The position numbers were made by a program, and so were the translations under genes. This document shows positions 53,821-61,979 of a stretch of DNA of 64,000 nucleotides, in pieces. Below the pieces are notes generated by a model. The model saw only the letters and a program-made list of their open reading frames with translations, did no database searches and had not been told where the DNA came from. The stretch's first letter is position 1, and each line of letters starts with the position of its first letter. Origin of the DNA: an uncultured Bacteroidales bacterium (lineage in GTDB: Bacteria; Bacteroidota; Bacteroidia; Bacteroidales; Bacteroidaceae); NCBI GenBank assembly GCA_902772585.1, contig CACYBB010000005.1, positions 1 through 64,000 on the forward strand, written 5' to 3'.

Positions 53821-56134
53821 ATATCCTCTCCACTTGCTTCACACCCTTCACGGTGCGAAGCTTTTTGATGAGTGCTTCCAAACGGGTGTTGTCATCAATC
53901 ATGATGGTCAGGTTACCGCTGAATAGTCCGTCGTGCGAGTCAATGTTGATGCTGCGCAGTATCAACTTCTCGTCGCGTGAGATGATGTTCGTCAGGTTGT
54001 TCACAATGCCGATGTCGTCGTTGCCAATGATGCGTAGCGTGATGGCATATTGCGACGTACCCTTGCCACTCCATTTAGCCTTGACGATGCGGTAGCCGAA
54101 GCGCTTCCTCAACTCTGGTGCGTTGGGACAGTCCTCACGGTGTATCTTGATGCCTCCATTGATGGTGACAAAACCAAACACCTTGTCGCCATAGATAGGC
54201 TGACAACAGCGTGCCAGCTGGTAGTCTATGCCTTTCAAGTTACGGTCAATAACCAGTACGTCGTCAGCAAGTTTAGCGTTGGCAGTCGGCAGTTTCGAGT
54301 CGTCCAACACAAAGTCGGCAGCCGTCTGCGCCACGTTGTTACCCGTTACGGGCTGGTCGCCCTGCTGCAACTCCACATATTTCTCTATGATGGTGTTCAC
54401 GTCCAGTTCGCCATTGGCCACCTGACGGTAGAAGTCGCTGACCTCCTTGAATCCCAGCTTGCGGATGAGTACCTGCATCACGCTGTCGTCCAATTCCAGC
54501 TTGCGGTTCTTGAACTTACGCTCCAGCGTCTCCTTGGCAAAGAGGCCTTCCTTTACCTGTGTCTCTTTCAGCGCCAAGCGAATCTTCGACTTGGCCCGTG
54601 ACGTCTTGGCAATGTTCAGCCAGTCCTGCTTAGGCTTTTGGTTCGACGAGGTCATAATCTCCACCTGGTCGCCGCTCTGCAACTCCTGACGCAGCGTGAC
54701 CACCTTGCCATTGATGCGTGCACCTGTACACGAACTGCCTATCTTTGAATGAATGTGGTAGGCGAAGTCAAGCACCGTGGCACCCTTGGGGAACTTAAAC
54801 AGGTCGCCCTTGGGCGTGAACACAAATACCTCGTCCTCGTACAAGTCCATCTTAAACTGGTCCATCGCCTCCATACCGTCGCTGGTTTCCAGCATCGAAC
54901 GGATACCCGTCAGCCAGTCGTCCAGCCCTGATTCGCTCTTCACGCCTTTATAGCGCCAGTGGGCAGCCACGCCTCGTTCTGCAATCTCGTCCATGCGCTC
55001 GGTACGTATCTGTACCTCCACCCATTTCTGTTCGGGTCCCAGCACAGTGATGTGCAGACTCTCGTAGCCGTTCGACTTCGGCACACTCAGCCAGTCGCGC
55101 AGACGCTTGGGGTTCGGCTGGTACATCGAGGTAACTAAGGCAAAGGCCTGCCAGCAGAGCGCACGCTCCCGACTCTCCTCCAACCCCTCCCTGTGAGGGA
55201 GGGGAGTAGTATGATTTGCAGGAGCATTTTCGTTTTGAGAGTAACCACTCCCCTCCTTTACAGGGAGGGGCTGGGGGTGGGTCTCTATGATGATCCTTAT
55301 CGCAAACAAGTCATAGACACCCTCAAAGGGACACTTCTGCTTCTTCATCTTCTGCCAGATGGAGTGTATCGACTTCGTGCGTCCCTTGATATGGAACTTG
55401 ATGCCTGCCTCGGTCAGTCGCTCGCTGATAGGTCCAATGAATCGGTCTATATAGGCATCGCGATTCTTCTTAGTCTCGCTCAGTTTCTCCTTGATATGGT
55501 AGTAAGCATCGTGCTCCAAGTATTTCAGCGACAGGTCCTCCAGTTCACTCTTCAACTTATACAGACCCAGCTTGTGGGCGAGTGGGGCATAGAGGTATGC
55601 TGCTTCCTGTGATACCTCATTTTTTGCTCCCTCCAAAGGAATATCCTTAATCTGTCGCATCAGGTTCACCCTGTTGGCAATCATAATCAGGATGACCCTC
55701 ATGTCCTCAGCAAACGACAACAGCAGGTTACGGAAGTTTTCTGATTCAATGACGGGATTCTTCTGATACAACTCCTGGATACGGTGCAGACCGTGCAGGA
55801 TGCGGGCAACACTCTCGCCATATTCTGCGCGCACCTCATCCACTGTTATCAGCCCTTCCTCCACGCAGGGGCGTAGCAGTACGGCCAGCACGCTGTCACG
55901 CTTCAGTCCGATTTCCTCGACCACCAACTGTGCCGTCTGGAACGAGAGTAGGATAGGGTTCAGCCCGAATACGTTGCGCTGCAGCTGACTTGTCTCCAGT
56001 GCTTGCAACATATTATGTCGCATGTGTTCCTCGTCGCCTTCTTGCAGCGACGAAGCTATCTCTTTGCGTATCTTTTGATACAGCGCCAGTGTTTCTTCCT
56101 TTTCCTCAGTTGTAAATTCTAGTTTCTCTGTCAT
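53819..56134 (-). CDS. relA: RelA-type (p)ppGpp synthetase with degenerate hydrolase domain and a palindrome-encoded insertion
   Basis: 771 residues with full RelA/SpoT plan. The N-terminal HD region (50-160) lacks the catalytic residues: LLRPCVEE (R88-P89) stands where bifunctional enzymes have HD, and LSFQT replaces the upstream histidine. The synthetase domain (about 230-400) keeps GRTKSIHSIWQKM, VYDLFAIRI, VPKSNGYESLH and VEVQIRTERMDEIAERGVAAHW; TGS follows (VFVFTPKGDLFKFPKGATVLDFAY) and an ACT domain ends the protein. Residues about 285-320 (THPQPLPVKEGSGYSQ...TTPLPHREGLEES) are extra relative to the family and encoded by an inverted-repeat element. Likely a synthetase-only stringent factor. 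18 bp after the glycosyltransferase gene on the same strand. Confidence 0.9.
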   Translation of the reverse strand: MTEKLEFTTEEKEETLALYQKIRKEIASSLQEGDEEHMRHNMLQALETSQLQRNVFGLNPILLSFQTAQLVVEEIGLKRDSVLAVLLRPCVEEGLITVDEVRAEYGESVARILHGLHRIQELYQKNPVIESENFRNLLLSFAEDMRVILIMIANRVNLMRQIKDIPLEGAKNEVSQEAAYLYAPLAHKLGLYKLKSELEDLSLKYLEHDAYYHIKEKLSETKKNRDAYIDRFIGPISERLTEAGIKFHIKGRTKSIHSIWQKMKKQKCPFEGVYDLFAIRIIIETHPQPLPVKEGSGYSQNENAPANHTTPLPHREGLEESRERALCWQAFALVTSMYQPNPKRLRDWLSVPKSNGYESLHITVLGPEQKWVEVQIRTERMDEIAERGVAAHWRYKGVKSESGLDDWLTGIRSMLETSDGMEAMDQFKMDLYEDEVFVFTPKGDLFKFPKGATVLDFAYHIHSKIGSSCTGARINGKVVTLRQELQSGDQVEIMTSSNQKPKQDWLNIAKTSRAKSKIRLALKETQVKEGLFAKETLERKFKNRKLELDDSVMQVLIRKLGFKEVSDFYRQVANGELDVNTIIEKYVELQQGDQPVTGNNVAQTAADFVLDDSKLPTANAKLADDVLVIDRNLKGIDYQLARCCQPIYGDKVFGFVTINGGIKIHREDCPNAPELRKRFGYRIVKAKWSGKGTSQYAITLRIIGNDDIGIVNNLTNIISRDEKLILRSINIDSHDGLFSGNLTIMIDDNTRLEALIKKLRTVKGVKQVERI
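55176..55283. repeat. palindromic element inserted in frame within relA
   Basis: Two GC-rich arms, each itself a hairpin: CCCCTCCCT / AGGGAGGGG at 55184-55204 and CCCCTCCTT / AGGGAGGGG at 55250-55270. The whole left arm (about 55176-55210) is the approximate reverse complement of the right arm (about 55246-55283), around a 35-nt AT-richer centre. Length is about 108 nt, i.e. 36 codons. It keeps the relA frame and adds a proline/charged stretch in a loop of the synthetase domain. Edges are approximate. Confidence 0.8.
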
Positions 56135-56152
56135 TGTCTTGATTTGTTTTTA

Positions 56153-57049
56153 TTACTTTAATATAAAGACGAGGGCTGATTTCAGACCGATGTATTTCAA
56201 GTAACCTGACCGTAAGGCACGCCAGAAGATGACGGGCTTCTGTTTCCACGGAATCAAGTGACCTGTATAGAACACCTTGCTGAGCGTGTAGCGTAGGAAC
56301 TTATGGATGATGGGTGTCTGGCGAAATTTCAACAATTCGTCAGCCACGGTGAGATAGCAATTCATGTTGCGCTTGGAGTAGCTGATGCCCATAGTCGATG
56401 CAGAGCGGATGCGATGACTGACCAAACTACGTTTTAGGCAATAAATGTTATCACTGCTTAGGGTGAGAATGGTGGTGTATAGTTCATCTTCATGAATGAT
56501 ACCTTCGTAGAAGTGTAGATTGATACGGTCCAGATATGCCTTGCGGATGAATAGCAGCCAGACAACGCAGTTGTGCTTCTTCGTGTCTAACATTAGGTTC
56601 AGCAACGTTTCACCATCGTAGCGCTTGTTTTCTTCAAGAAGATGTGTACGCTTATAGTTCCATGCTACCGGGTTGGCTCCGTCTTCCATCAGTTTTTCGC
56701 CATCAAAGAAGATAAAGTCCGCCTGTGTCTGCTGGGCATAGTCATAGCAAATCCGTAGCAGGTCAAGGTCTGCCTTGTCGTCAGAGTCCATAAAGTAGAT
56801 ATACTCTCCTGTAGCATGTTTCAGTGCATGGTTCCTGGCTGCCGACTGTCCTTGATTGGTCTGGTTGTAATAACTTATGCGGCTATCCTGCTGCTGATAT
56901 TTCTTAAGGATGGACTCGCTATTGTCTGTCGAACCATCGTTTACGGCAATAATCTCGATATCGCCTAGCGACTGGCTGGTCAGGCACTGTAGGGTCTCTT
57001 CAAGATAGGCTCCTACATTATATACGGGAAGGATGGCACTTACTTTCAT
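56153..57049 (-). CDS. family 2 glycosyltransferase
   Basis: 298 residues, GT-A fold: VSAILPVYNVGAYLEETLQCLTSQSL, VNDGSTDNSESIL and the metal-binding DSDD (YIYFMDSDDKADLDLL). Adds a sugar from a nucleotide donor to a surface polysaccharide or lipid-linked glycan; acceptor unknown. 4 bp downstream of the GT4 gene. Confidence 0.92.
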   Translation of the reverse strand: MKVSAILPVYNVGAYLEETLQCLTSQSLGDIEIIAVNDGSTDNSESILKKYQQQDSRISYYNQTNQGQSAARNHALKHATGEYIYFMDSDDKADLDLLRICYDYAQQTQADFIFFDGEKLMEDGANPVAWNYKRTHLLEENKRYDGETLLNLMLDTKKHNCVVWLLFIRKAYLDRINLHFYEGIIHEDELYTTILTLSSDNIYCLKRSLVSHRIRSASTMGISYSKRNMNCYLTVADELLKFRQTPIIHKFLRYTLSKVFYTGHLIPWKQKPVIFWRALRSGYLKYIGLKSALVFILK

Positions 57050-57053
57050 CGGT

Positions 57054-58244
57054 TTACAATTTGGATTCTAAGGCATTGAAGAAATCACGTGCAAATCGTT
57101 CTTTATTGTATTTGACCGCATTGTGTTTAGCAGCAATGGCCATATTGGAACATTCCTGTGGAGTGTTGTACAACCGTCGAATAGCGTTGGCCAAGCCTTC
57201 AACAAAGTTTTGTTCGGTGGAAACGATGATAGCACTCTCGTCGGCCACTTCTTCAGGTATTCCCCCGCGATTCGTGGCGATGGTAGGCAGTCCCATAGCC
57301 TGAGCTTCCAGTACGGTAGTTGGGAAGGGATCATCCCATACCGACGGAATGACGGCAACATCCGCCAACTGTAGGTAGTCAGGCATATTCTGGTAGGGAA
57401 CAAAGCCGGTAAAAACAATACGTTCCTTGATAGTAAGAGCCTTCTCTTTTAGTGAGCATACGAAACCGTCTTCATTTGAGGCATTGCCAAAAAAGGTGCT
57501 GCCAAGAATCATTAGTTTGATATTGGACAGGTCTGTCAATAGCAACATCGCCTCAATAAGTTTGTCGATACCCTTGTCTTTATTGAGTCGTCCGCTGAAT
57601 ATGAGCACAAAGTCGGTATCAGAAAACCCAAGTTCTTTTCTGCTTATTATCGGATCCTCTCGTCGGGTAAAGTTCTGCAAGTTGATGCCGTTATAGACAG
57701 TCATCGTTTTACTATCAGTCTGTACGGGGATGCTTTCGACTCTCTGTTTGATATAATCTGATACAGTTATCACTTTGTTCAGATGTTGATATATATCCTT
57801 CGCTTGTGGTAAAGTGCTATTCAGCAAATCGTTGTGAAGGTGGAGAATAAGATTAGAGATGCCACGTTGCGACAGCTTACAGACATAGCCAGGACGATTC
57901 TCAAGGACGATGCAGTCGTAGTGCTCTTTGCGCAGGTGTTTGTATGCCTGTTCGAAGAAGTATTCAATGAAATAGTTGTAGTATTCATTCGGATGTAATA
58001 ATTGATGGATTTTTCTGAATACTTTGGCTATGAAACTGCTGGTGTTAATATAGCAATAGTGATTGACATCTGACTTAACGGCAGGATACTTTTCTACATC
58101 AGGATGCCATACACTATAGACCGTAATGTTGTGTAGGCGGTGCTGCTGGTTGTATTCCAGATAGAAATCAATAAGATTCTCTACTGCTCCTCCTTGCACG
58201 GCAGGAACAGGCAGTATACCGGATGTTAGTATTGCTATCTTCAT
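57054..58244 (-). CDS. family 4 (GT-B) glycosyltransferase
   Basis: 396 residues with N-terminal GVxxxxxGGAVENLI-type loop (SGILPVPAVQGGAVENLIDFYLEY) and C-terminal GT4 donor site FSGRLNKDKGIDKLIEAM...PSVWDDPFPTTVLEAQAMGLPTIATNRGGIPE. Retaining glycosyl transfer in glycan assembly. Between flippase and GT2 genes with 1- and 4-bp gaps. Confidence 0.92.
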   Translation of the reverse strand: MKIAILTSGILPVPAVQGGAVENLIDFYLEYNQQHRLHNITVYSVWHPDVEKYPAVKSDVNHYCYINTSSFIAKVFRKIHQLLHPNEYYNYFIEYFFEQAYKHLRKEHYDCIVLENRPGYVCKLSQRGISNLILHLHNDLLNSTLPQAKDIYQHLNKVITVSDYIKQRVESIPVQTDSKTMTVYNGINLQNFTRREDPIISRKELGFSDTDFVLIFSGRLNKDKGIDKLIEAMLLLTDLSNIKLMILGSTFFGNASNEDGFVCSLKEKALTIKERIVFTGFVPYQNMPDYLQLADVAVIPSVWDDPFPTTVLEAQAMGLPTIATNRGGIPEEVADESAIIVSTEQNFVEGLANAIRRLYNTPQECSNMAIAAKHNAVKYNKERFARDFFNALESKL

Positions 58245-58245
58245 G

Positions 58246-59802
58246 TCATTTTTGGAATGTTAGTTTACACAATATGTGGTATATTGCCGGTTTTCTTGCA
58301 ACAAAATACTTCATACCCTTGGTGCTTACAAACATGATGAGGAAATAGAACACCATCAGGCAGGGGAAGATAATGACGCCATAGCCTAAAAGCGTAGCCC
58401 ACGAGTTGACGTAATAATCAATGAAGGCATGTTTCAGGAATAAAGAGAAGACGGTAAACACCCCAAAGATACCATAATAGGTTGTCATGGGTTTCCAAAA
58501 CTCCCATACGCTCTTGTGAAAACCTTCAGAGAATAGATAATAGGGTTTCCAAAAGACGTTAAAGTAGAAAACACTGATGATTTTTCCCAGCAAAATACCC
58601 GCAATGCCGAAGAAAGGAGCCAATGCGAGAGTTACTGCAAGGTTAATGATAAGTTCCGTCCACGAAGTCCATACATCACCATAAAGTCCTGATGCTCCTA
58701 CAAACATATATACTGTGGCATATTGCAGTCGCAAGAAGAGATTGAAGATGAGAAGATAGACAATAGTCAGGCTGAGTTGGAAACCGCCTCCTAACCAGCA
58801 CGTAATAGTTGGCTGGATGAATAGGATAAGTGGGAAAATAACGGCTCCCATAATAAAGAAACGTGTGGCAGTCATCTCCCAGAATACTTTCATGATGTGT
58901 TTCTCGTCACCTTCAGCCAATAAGTTTCCAATGCCGGCACTCATACCGTCTGCCAAGATGTTGACTAAATAGATGATTTTGTTGAGAATAATCGTGTAGT
59001 TGCCGTAGAATGCCACTTGTGTGACAGAAACGAATGTACCGACCAGTATCTCGTCACTACGATTGAGGATGAAATCCTTGATTTTCAGAATGAAGACTTG
59101 GCGGGTCTTCTTCAGCACTTCTGGATAGCGCTTCAGGTTCTCGCGACCTGCTTTGAGGTTAATCTCCAGCCAGGGATAGAGCTGACGGATGCGGATGTTG
59201 AAGACGATGATGCCGATGATGGTGAATATCAGGCCCACGACGACCCACAGCCACAGATTACGATAGTAGTAGGCCAGCAGAATCTGTGTGAGGCTCTGTA
59301 CGATGTTAATAGTCTGGAAATAAGCCTGTACCAGATACTGTTTCTGGTTGGCGCTGACCAACAGTTGCTTGAAGTTGAAGACGTAGGCAGACACCGTTGT
59401 CGCCAGAAACGAATAGAAGGCGAAATAGACCAGCGGCAGCCCTGTACCCAGATTTCCGAACCACCAGGGGAAGAACAGGCTGACCACGATGCCGCAGCTA
59501 CCGATGACCAGTCCGATGCAGCGGTATAGGAACGCCAGCATCGACATCACCTCGTTGATCTTCTCGTGGTTGTCCTCTTGCAGCGGCTTGTAAAGGAAAT
59601 AGACGATGCTAGTGCCTATGCCTAGCTCAGCTACGCTGAGGAACGACATAATGTTCATCAGCATGCCTGTCAGTCCGATGAACTCAGCACCCAGACAGTC
59701 GAGGAATATCTTTCGGGAGAAGAAAGCTAGGAACAAGGAGAGGATGTAGAACACCATCCCCACCTTAATATTCATCACACTTCTATGTACTCTTTCTCCC
59801 AT
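58246..59802 (-). CDS. polysaccharide flippase (Wzx/MATE-like)
   Basis: 518 residues, about 12-14 hydrophobic helices. The start ERVHRSVMNIKVGMVFYILSLFLAFFSRKIFLDCLGAEFIGLTGMLMNIMSFLSVAELGIGTSIVYFLY is typical of O-antigen/EPS flippases of the polysaccharide transport family. It probably moves the lipid-linked glycan built by the two downstream glycosyltransferases across the inner membrane. A Wzy polymerase is not in the window. Confidence 0.88.
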   Translation of the reverse strand: MGERVHRSVMNIKVGMVFYILSLFLAFFSRKIFLDCLGAEFIGLTGMLMNIMSFLSVAELGIGTSIVYFLYKPLQEDNHEKINEVMSMLAFLYRCIGLVIGSCGIVVSLFFPWWFGNLGTGLPLVYFAFYSFLATTVSAYVFNFKQLLVSANQKQYLVQAYFQTINIVQSLTQILLAYYYRNLWLWVVVGLIFTIIGIIVFNIRIRQLYPWLEINLKAGRENLKRYPEVLKKTRQVFILKIKDFILNRSDEILVGTFVSVTQVAFYGNYTIILNKIIYLVNILADGMSAGIGNLLAEGDEKHIMKVFWEMTATRFFIMGAVIFPLILFIQPTITCWLGGGFQLSLTIVYLLIFNLFLRLQYATVYMFVGASGLYGDVWTSWTELIINLAVTLALAPFFGIAGILLGKIISVFYFNVFWKPYYLFSEGFHKSVWEFWKPMTTYYGIFGVFTVFSLFLKHAFIDYYVNSWATLLGYGVIIFPCLMVFYFLIMFVSTKGMKYFVARKPAIYHILCKLTFQK

Positions 59803-59823
59803 GTTCCTATTGCTACATTATTG

Positions 59824-59831
59824 CAAATGTA
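59824..59831 (-). promoter_or_regulatory. -7 box of the flippase-GT-relA operon
   Basis: Minus-strand TACATTTG, 21 nt before the flippase ATG. Between here and 59984 the sequence is AT-rich with no gene visible. Confidence 0.55.
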
Positions 59832-59983
59832 ATTATTATATTCGTAATAAAATATTTTATAAGCTCATATTTGGTATTTTTTAACAATTTGTTTCCTGAC
59901 AGGGGACAGACCCTGCGTCAGCTATTTGGTATCAGATTTACACTTTTTCTATAGAAAGTAACGGGAATGTTTAAAAAATTTTG

Positions 59984-59991
59984 TACCTTTG
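59984..59991 (+). promoter_or_regulatory. -7 box of the frameshifted XRE gene
   Basis: TACCTTTG followed within 8 nt by a hairpin with T-run. The -33 region is poor. Confidence 0.65.
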
Positions 59992-59998
59992 CAGTTCT

Positions 59999-60025
59999 CA
60001 CTGTCCAATAGGGCAGTGGTTTTTT
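59999..60025 (+). terminator. leader terminator / attenuator
   Basis: CACTGTCC / GGGCAGTG stem (one G-U), AATA loop, then GTTTTTT. It begins at about the expected transcription start of the XRE gene and looks like an intrinsic terminator in the 5' leader. Confidence 0.6.
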
Positions 60026-60067
60026 ATGTCAAACAAAGTAATAATTTTTTTAAACAATTAAAAATCA

Positions 60068-60276
60068 ATGATTAACAAAGAAACAAAGATTGACCTGAAG
60101 AAGGCGATGGTGAAAAAAACGTGAGTGAAACAGAGTTGGCCGAGAAGTTGGGCTTCAGTCGCCCTTATCTGAATGCCATAGCTTGTGGTAAGAAGAATGT
60201 TACCATAGCCCAGTTGGAACGTATAGCAGGAGCTCTAGGCATGGTACTCCACATAGAATTTGAAGATATTTCCTGA
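60068..60276 (+). pseudogene. XRE-family HTH regulator with a one-base frameshift in an A7 run
   Basis: From ATG 60068 the frame gives MINKETKIDLKKAMVKKT and stops at 60122-60124. One base back (-1), from the A7 run at 60113-60119, the frame continues NVSETELAEKLGFSRPYLNAIACGKKNVTIAQLERIAGALGMVLHIEFEDIS to TGA 60274-60276. Together they make one coherent Cro/C1 HTH of 69 residues. One additional A (A8) would restore the frame. It could be a pseudogene, a phase-variable gene, a slippage-expressed gene, or a base-calling error. A GTG at 60121 could start a shorter protein lacking helix 1. Confidence 0.75.
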
Positions 60277-60313
60277 AGACTGTTACCTCTATTAACCCCA
60301 CAGGTTTCTATCT

Positions 60314-60345
60314 AGCGCAGCGACCCAAAGTCGTTGCGCTTTTTC
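60314..60345 (+). terminator. terminator after the XRE gene
   Basis: AGCGCAGCGAC / GTCGTTGCGCT stem (one G-U), CCAAA loop, then TTTTTC. Confidence 0.88.
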
Positions 60346-60375
60346 TTGTCTATCCACTTGATTTTTAGTACCTTT
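60346..60375 (+). promoter_or_regulatory. promoter of the KilAC-like gene
   Basis: TTG (60346-60348), 19-nt spacer, TACCTTTA (60368-60375), one base off the -7 consensus. It starts directly at the T-run of the preceding terminator. Confidence 0.55.
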
Positions 60376-60430
60376 ACATCACGAAAAGCTGGCTTTGATA
60401 ACGAAAACAAAAACGAAAACCAAAAGGAGT

Positions 60431-60757
60431 ATGACAGAAAAAGAGAAAGAGTACAGACAGGAGCGGATAATTCGCTCGCTGACACAGTGTAACCTGCTGA
60501 CGATAGGGTGTAAGACGACGGGACAAGTGGCCAGAATGCTGGGCATGACGGCAAAGGAGTTGTACCGAGAACTGAAGGAACGGAGCATCCTGTTCAAGAG
60601 TGACGGTGTATGGATGTTGGAGGCCGAATATGCGTTCCAGAATCTGTTGCGCTACAGATATACGTTGTTCTACACGCTGCTGGGGGAAGAGAAGGTCCGC
60701 GTGTATCCAGTGTGGACGGAGCAGGGTGTCGAGTTCTTAAGAAACGAATTGCAGTGA
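60431..60757 (+). CDS. small DNA-binding protein with KilAC-like (phage antirepressor C-terminal) domain
   Basis: 108 residues from the ATG at 60431, chosen for the AAAAGGAG ribosome site 2 nt upstream and because it follows the promoter. Residues 25-108 (TTGQVARMLGMTAKELYRELKERSILFKSDGVWMLEAEY...VYPVWTEQGVEFLRNEL) resemble the KilAC domain of phage antirepressors: winged-helix start, IL-(x) turn, and a TxxGxxF/Y-L end. Probably binds DNA next to or within the following iteron-like repeats, the first of which overlaps its 3' end. Confidence 0.65.
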   Translation: MTEKEKEYRQERIIRSLTQCNLLTIGCKTTGQVARMLGMTAKELYRELKERSILFKSDGVWMLEAEYAFQNLLRYRYTLFYTLLGEEKVRVYPVWTEQGVEFLRNELQ

Positions 60758-60832
60758 GTATTTTAAGAAACGAATTAGCGTGATAAACCATCATTTTTTT
60801 AAGAAACGAATTTGAATAATTAAAACGAATTT
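60737..60832 (+). repeat. iteron-like direct repeats before the RepA-like gene
   Basis: TTAAGAAACGAATT occurs exactly at 60737-60750, 60763-60776 and 60799-60812, and a degenerate copy (AATTAAAACGAATT) at 60819-60832; ACGAATTATCC follows at 60838. The stretch to 60872 is very AT-rich. Direct repeats plus an AT-rich tract before a RepA-like ATPase gene are what a plasmid-type origin or an operator array would look like. Confidence 0.75.
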
Positions 60833-60872
60833 TATCCACGAATTATCCTAATTATCTTTTATTTTAATTAGT

Positions 60873-61979
60873 ATGAAGAATGAAGAAACGAAACAGGTGG
60901 AGGGGGAGTTGCAGACATCGGGTGGGGCGGTGACGCTGAGCCCGCTGCAGCTGGCGCTGGAGAACCTGAGGATTACTGCCGACAAGCAACTGCCGAAAAT
61001 GGACTTCCTATTCCAACTGTTCGACAAGCCGTGTTTTCCAAGGGGGGAACTGGTGGCGATAACGGGTAAGGCGAAGTCGGGTAAGACGTTTGTTACCTCG
61101 ATGCTGATAGCATGCTGCACCATACGTGACGTACTGTCGTTCCATCGCAATGACGACAATCCCTTGCGTGTGTTGTGGTATGACACGGAGCAGAGCGACG
61201 AATCGACACAGGACATATTGAAGAACCGCATCATGAAGATGCAAGGAGGGGCTGCGGAAGAGGCCGCAATTGACGTGTTTAACGTGCGTTCGGTGTCGTG
61301 GAAGGACCGCAGGAAGCTGTTGCTGGAGGCGGTGGCACAATACGGCCCTGACCTGGTCATCGTGGATGGTATCCGCGACCTGGTGAACGACATCAACGAC
61401 GGCATCCTGGCGCAGGAGGTGATGGAGGAACTGTTGCATGTGGCTGCCGCCAGCAAATGCTGTATTGTCTGCATCCTGCACCAGAACAAGGGCTCGGAGG
61501 ATCATAACCTGCGAGGGTGGATAGGTACGGAGCTGATGAACAAGGCCTTCGAGGTGTATGCCTGCGAGAAGATGATGCCACAACGTATCTTCAAGGTGGA
61601 GCAGACGCTGACGCGAAAGTACGACATCGAGCAGACGCTCTATTTCGAGGTGGACCAGCAGGGCCTTCCCCGGCTTACAGTCGTGCCCGTAGTTAATGGT
61701 GGCGGTGACGACAAGGAGCGCCTGCAGCCTCTGAATCGTGAATATATCATCACAGAGGAGGACGGCAGCTGGCGATTTGATACGCAACGACTGTTTCTAG
61801 ATGTCTTCAGTGGTCGCGAGGAGCTTTGCGGTAGCGAGCTGCGCAGTCTTGTCATGCAGCAGTCTGGCATCTCCGTGCCGTTTGTCTATAACCGCGTGCT
61901 GAAAGAAGCTATCGAAAACGGACACGTACAACGTAGCACCAATGGTCACAATACCATCTACCGTCCAGCCCCCTTCTGA
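60873..61979 (+). CDS. RepA/RadA-like AAA ATPase (RecA-fold, replicative helicase type)
   Basis: 368 residues: an N-terminal linker, then a RecA-fold ATPase with Walker A GKAKSGKT (65-72), VLWYDTEQSDESTQ, Walker B PDLVIVDGIRDLV and the motif ILHQNKGSEDHNLRGWIGTEL. The C-terminal 70 residues look like a winged helix (FSGREELCGSELRSLVMQQSGISVPFVYNRVLKEAIENGHVQR). Such proteins are found in Bacteroidota plasmids and integrated elements as RepA-type helicases. It lies directly after the iteron-like repeats. Confidence 0.8.
   Translation: MKNEETKQVEGELQTSGGAVTLSPLQLALENLRITADKQLPKMDFLFQLFDKPCFPRGELVAITGKAKSGKTFVTSMLIACCTIRDVLSFHRNDDNPLRVLWYDTEQSDESTQDILKNRIMKMQGGAAEEAAIDVFNVRSVSWKDRRKLLLEAVAQYGPDLVIVDGIRDLVNDINDGILAQEVMEELLHVAAASKCCIVCILHQNKGSEDHNLRGWIGTELMNKAFEVYACEKMMPQRIFKVEQTLTRKYDIEQTLYFEVDQQGLPRLTVVPVVNGGGDDKERLQPLNREYIITEEDGSWRFDTQRLFLDVFSGREELCGSELRSLVMQQSGISVPFVYNRVLKEAIENGHVQRSTNGHNTIYRPAPF

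Noticed and set aside
60113..60124. Canonical -1 programmed frameshift heptamer in the XRE gene
   Set aside because: The zero-frame codons around the A7 run do not form an X-XXY-YYZ heptamer in the right phase, and no downstream pseudoknot is evident; simple homopolymer change is more likely.
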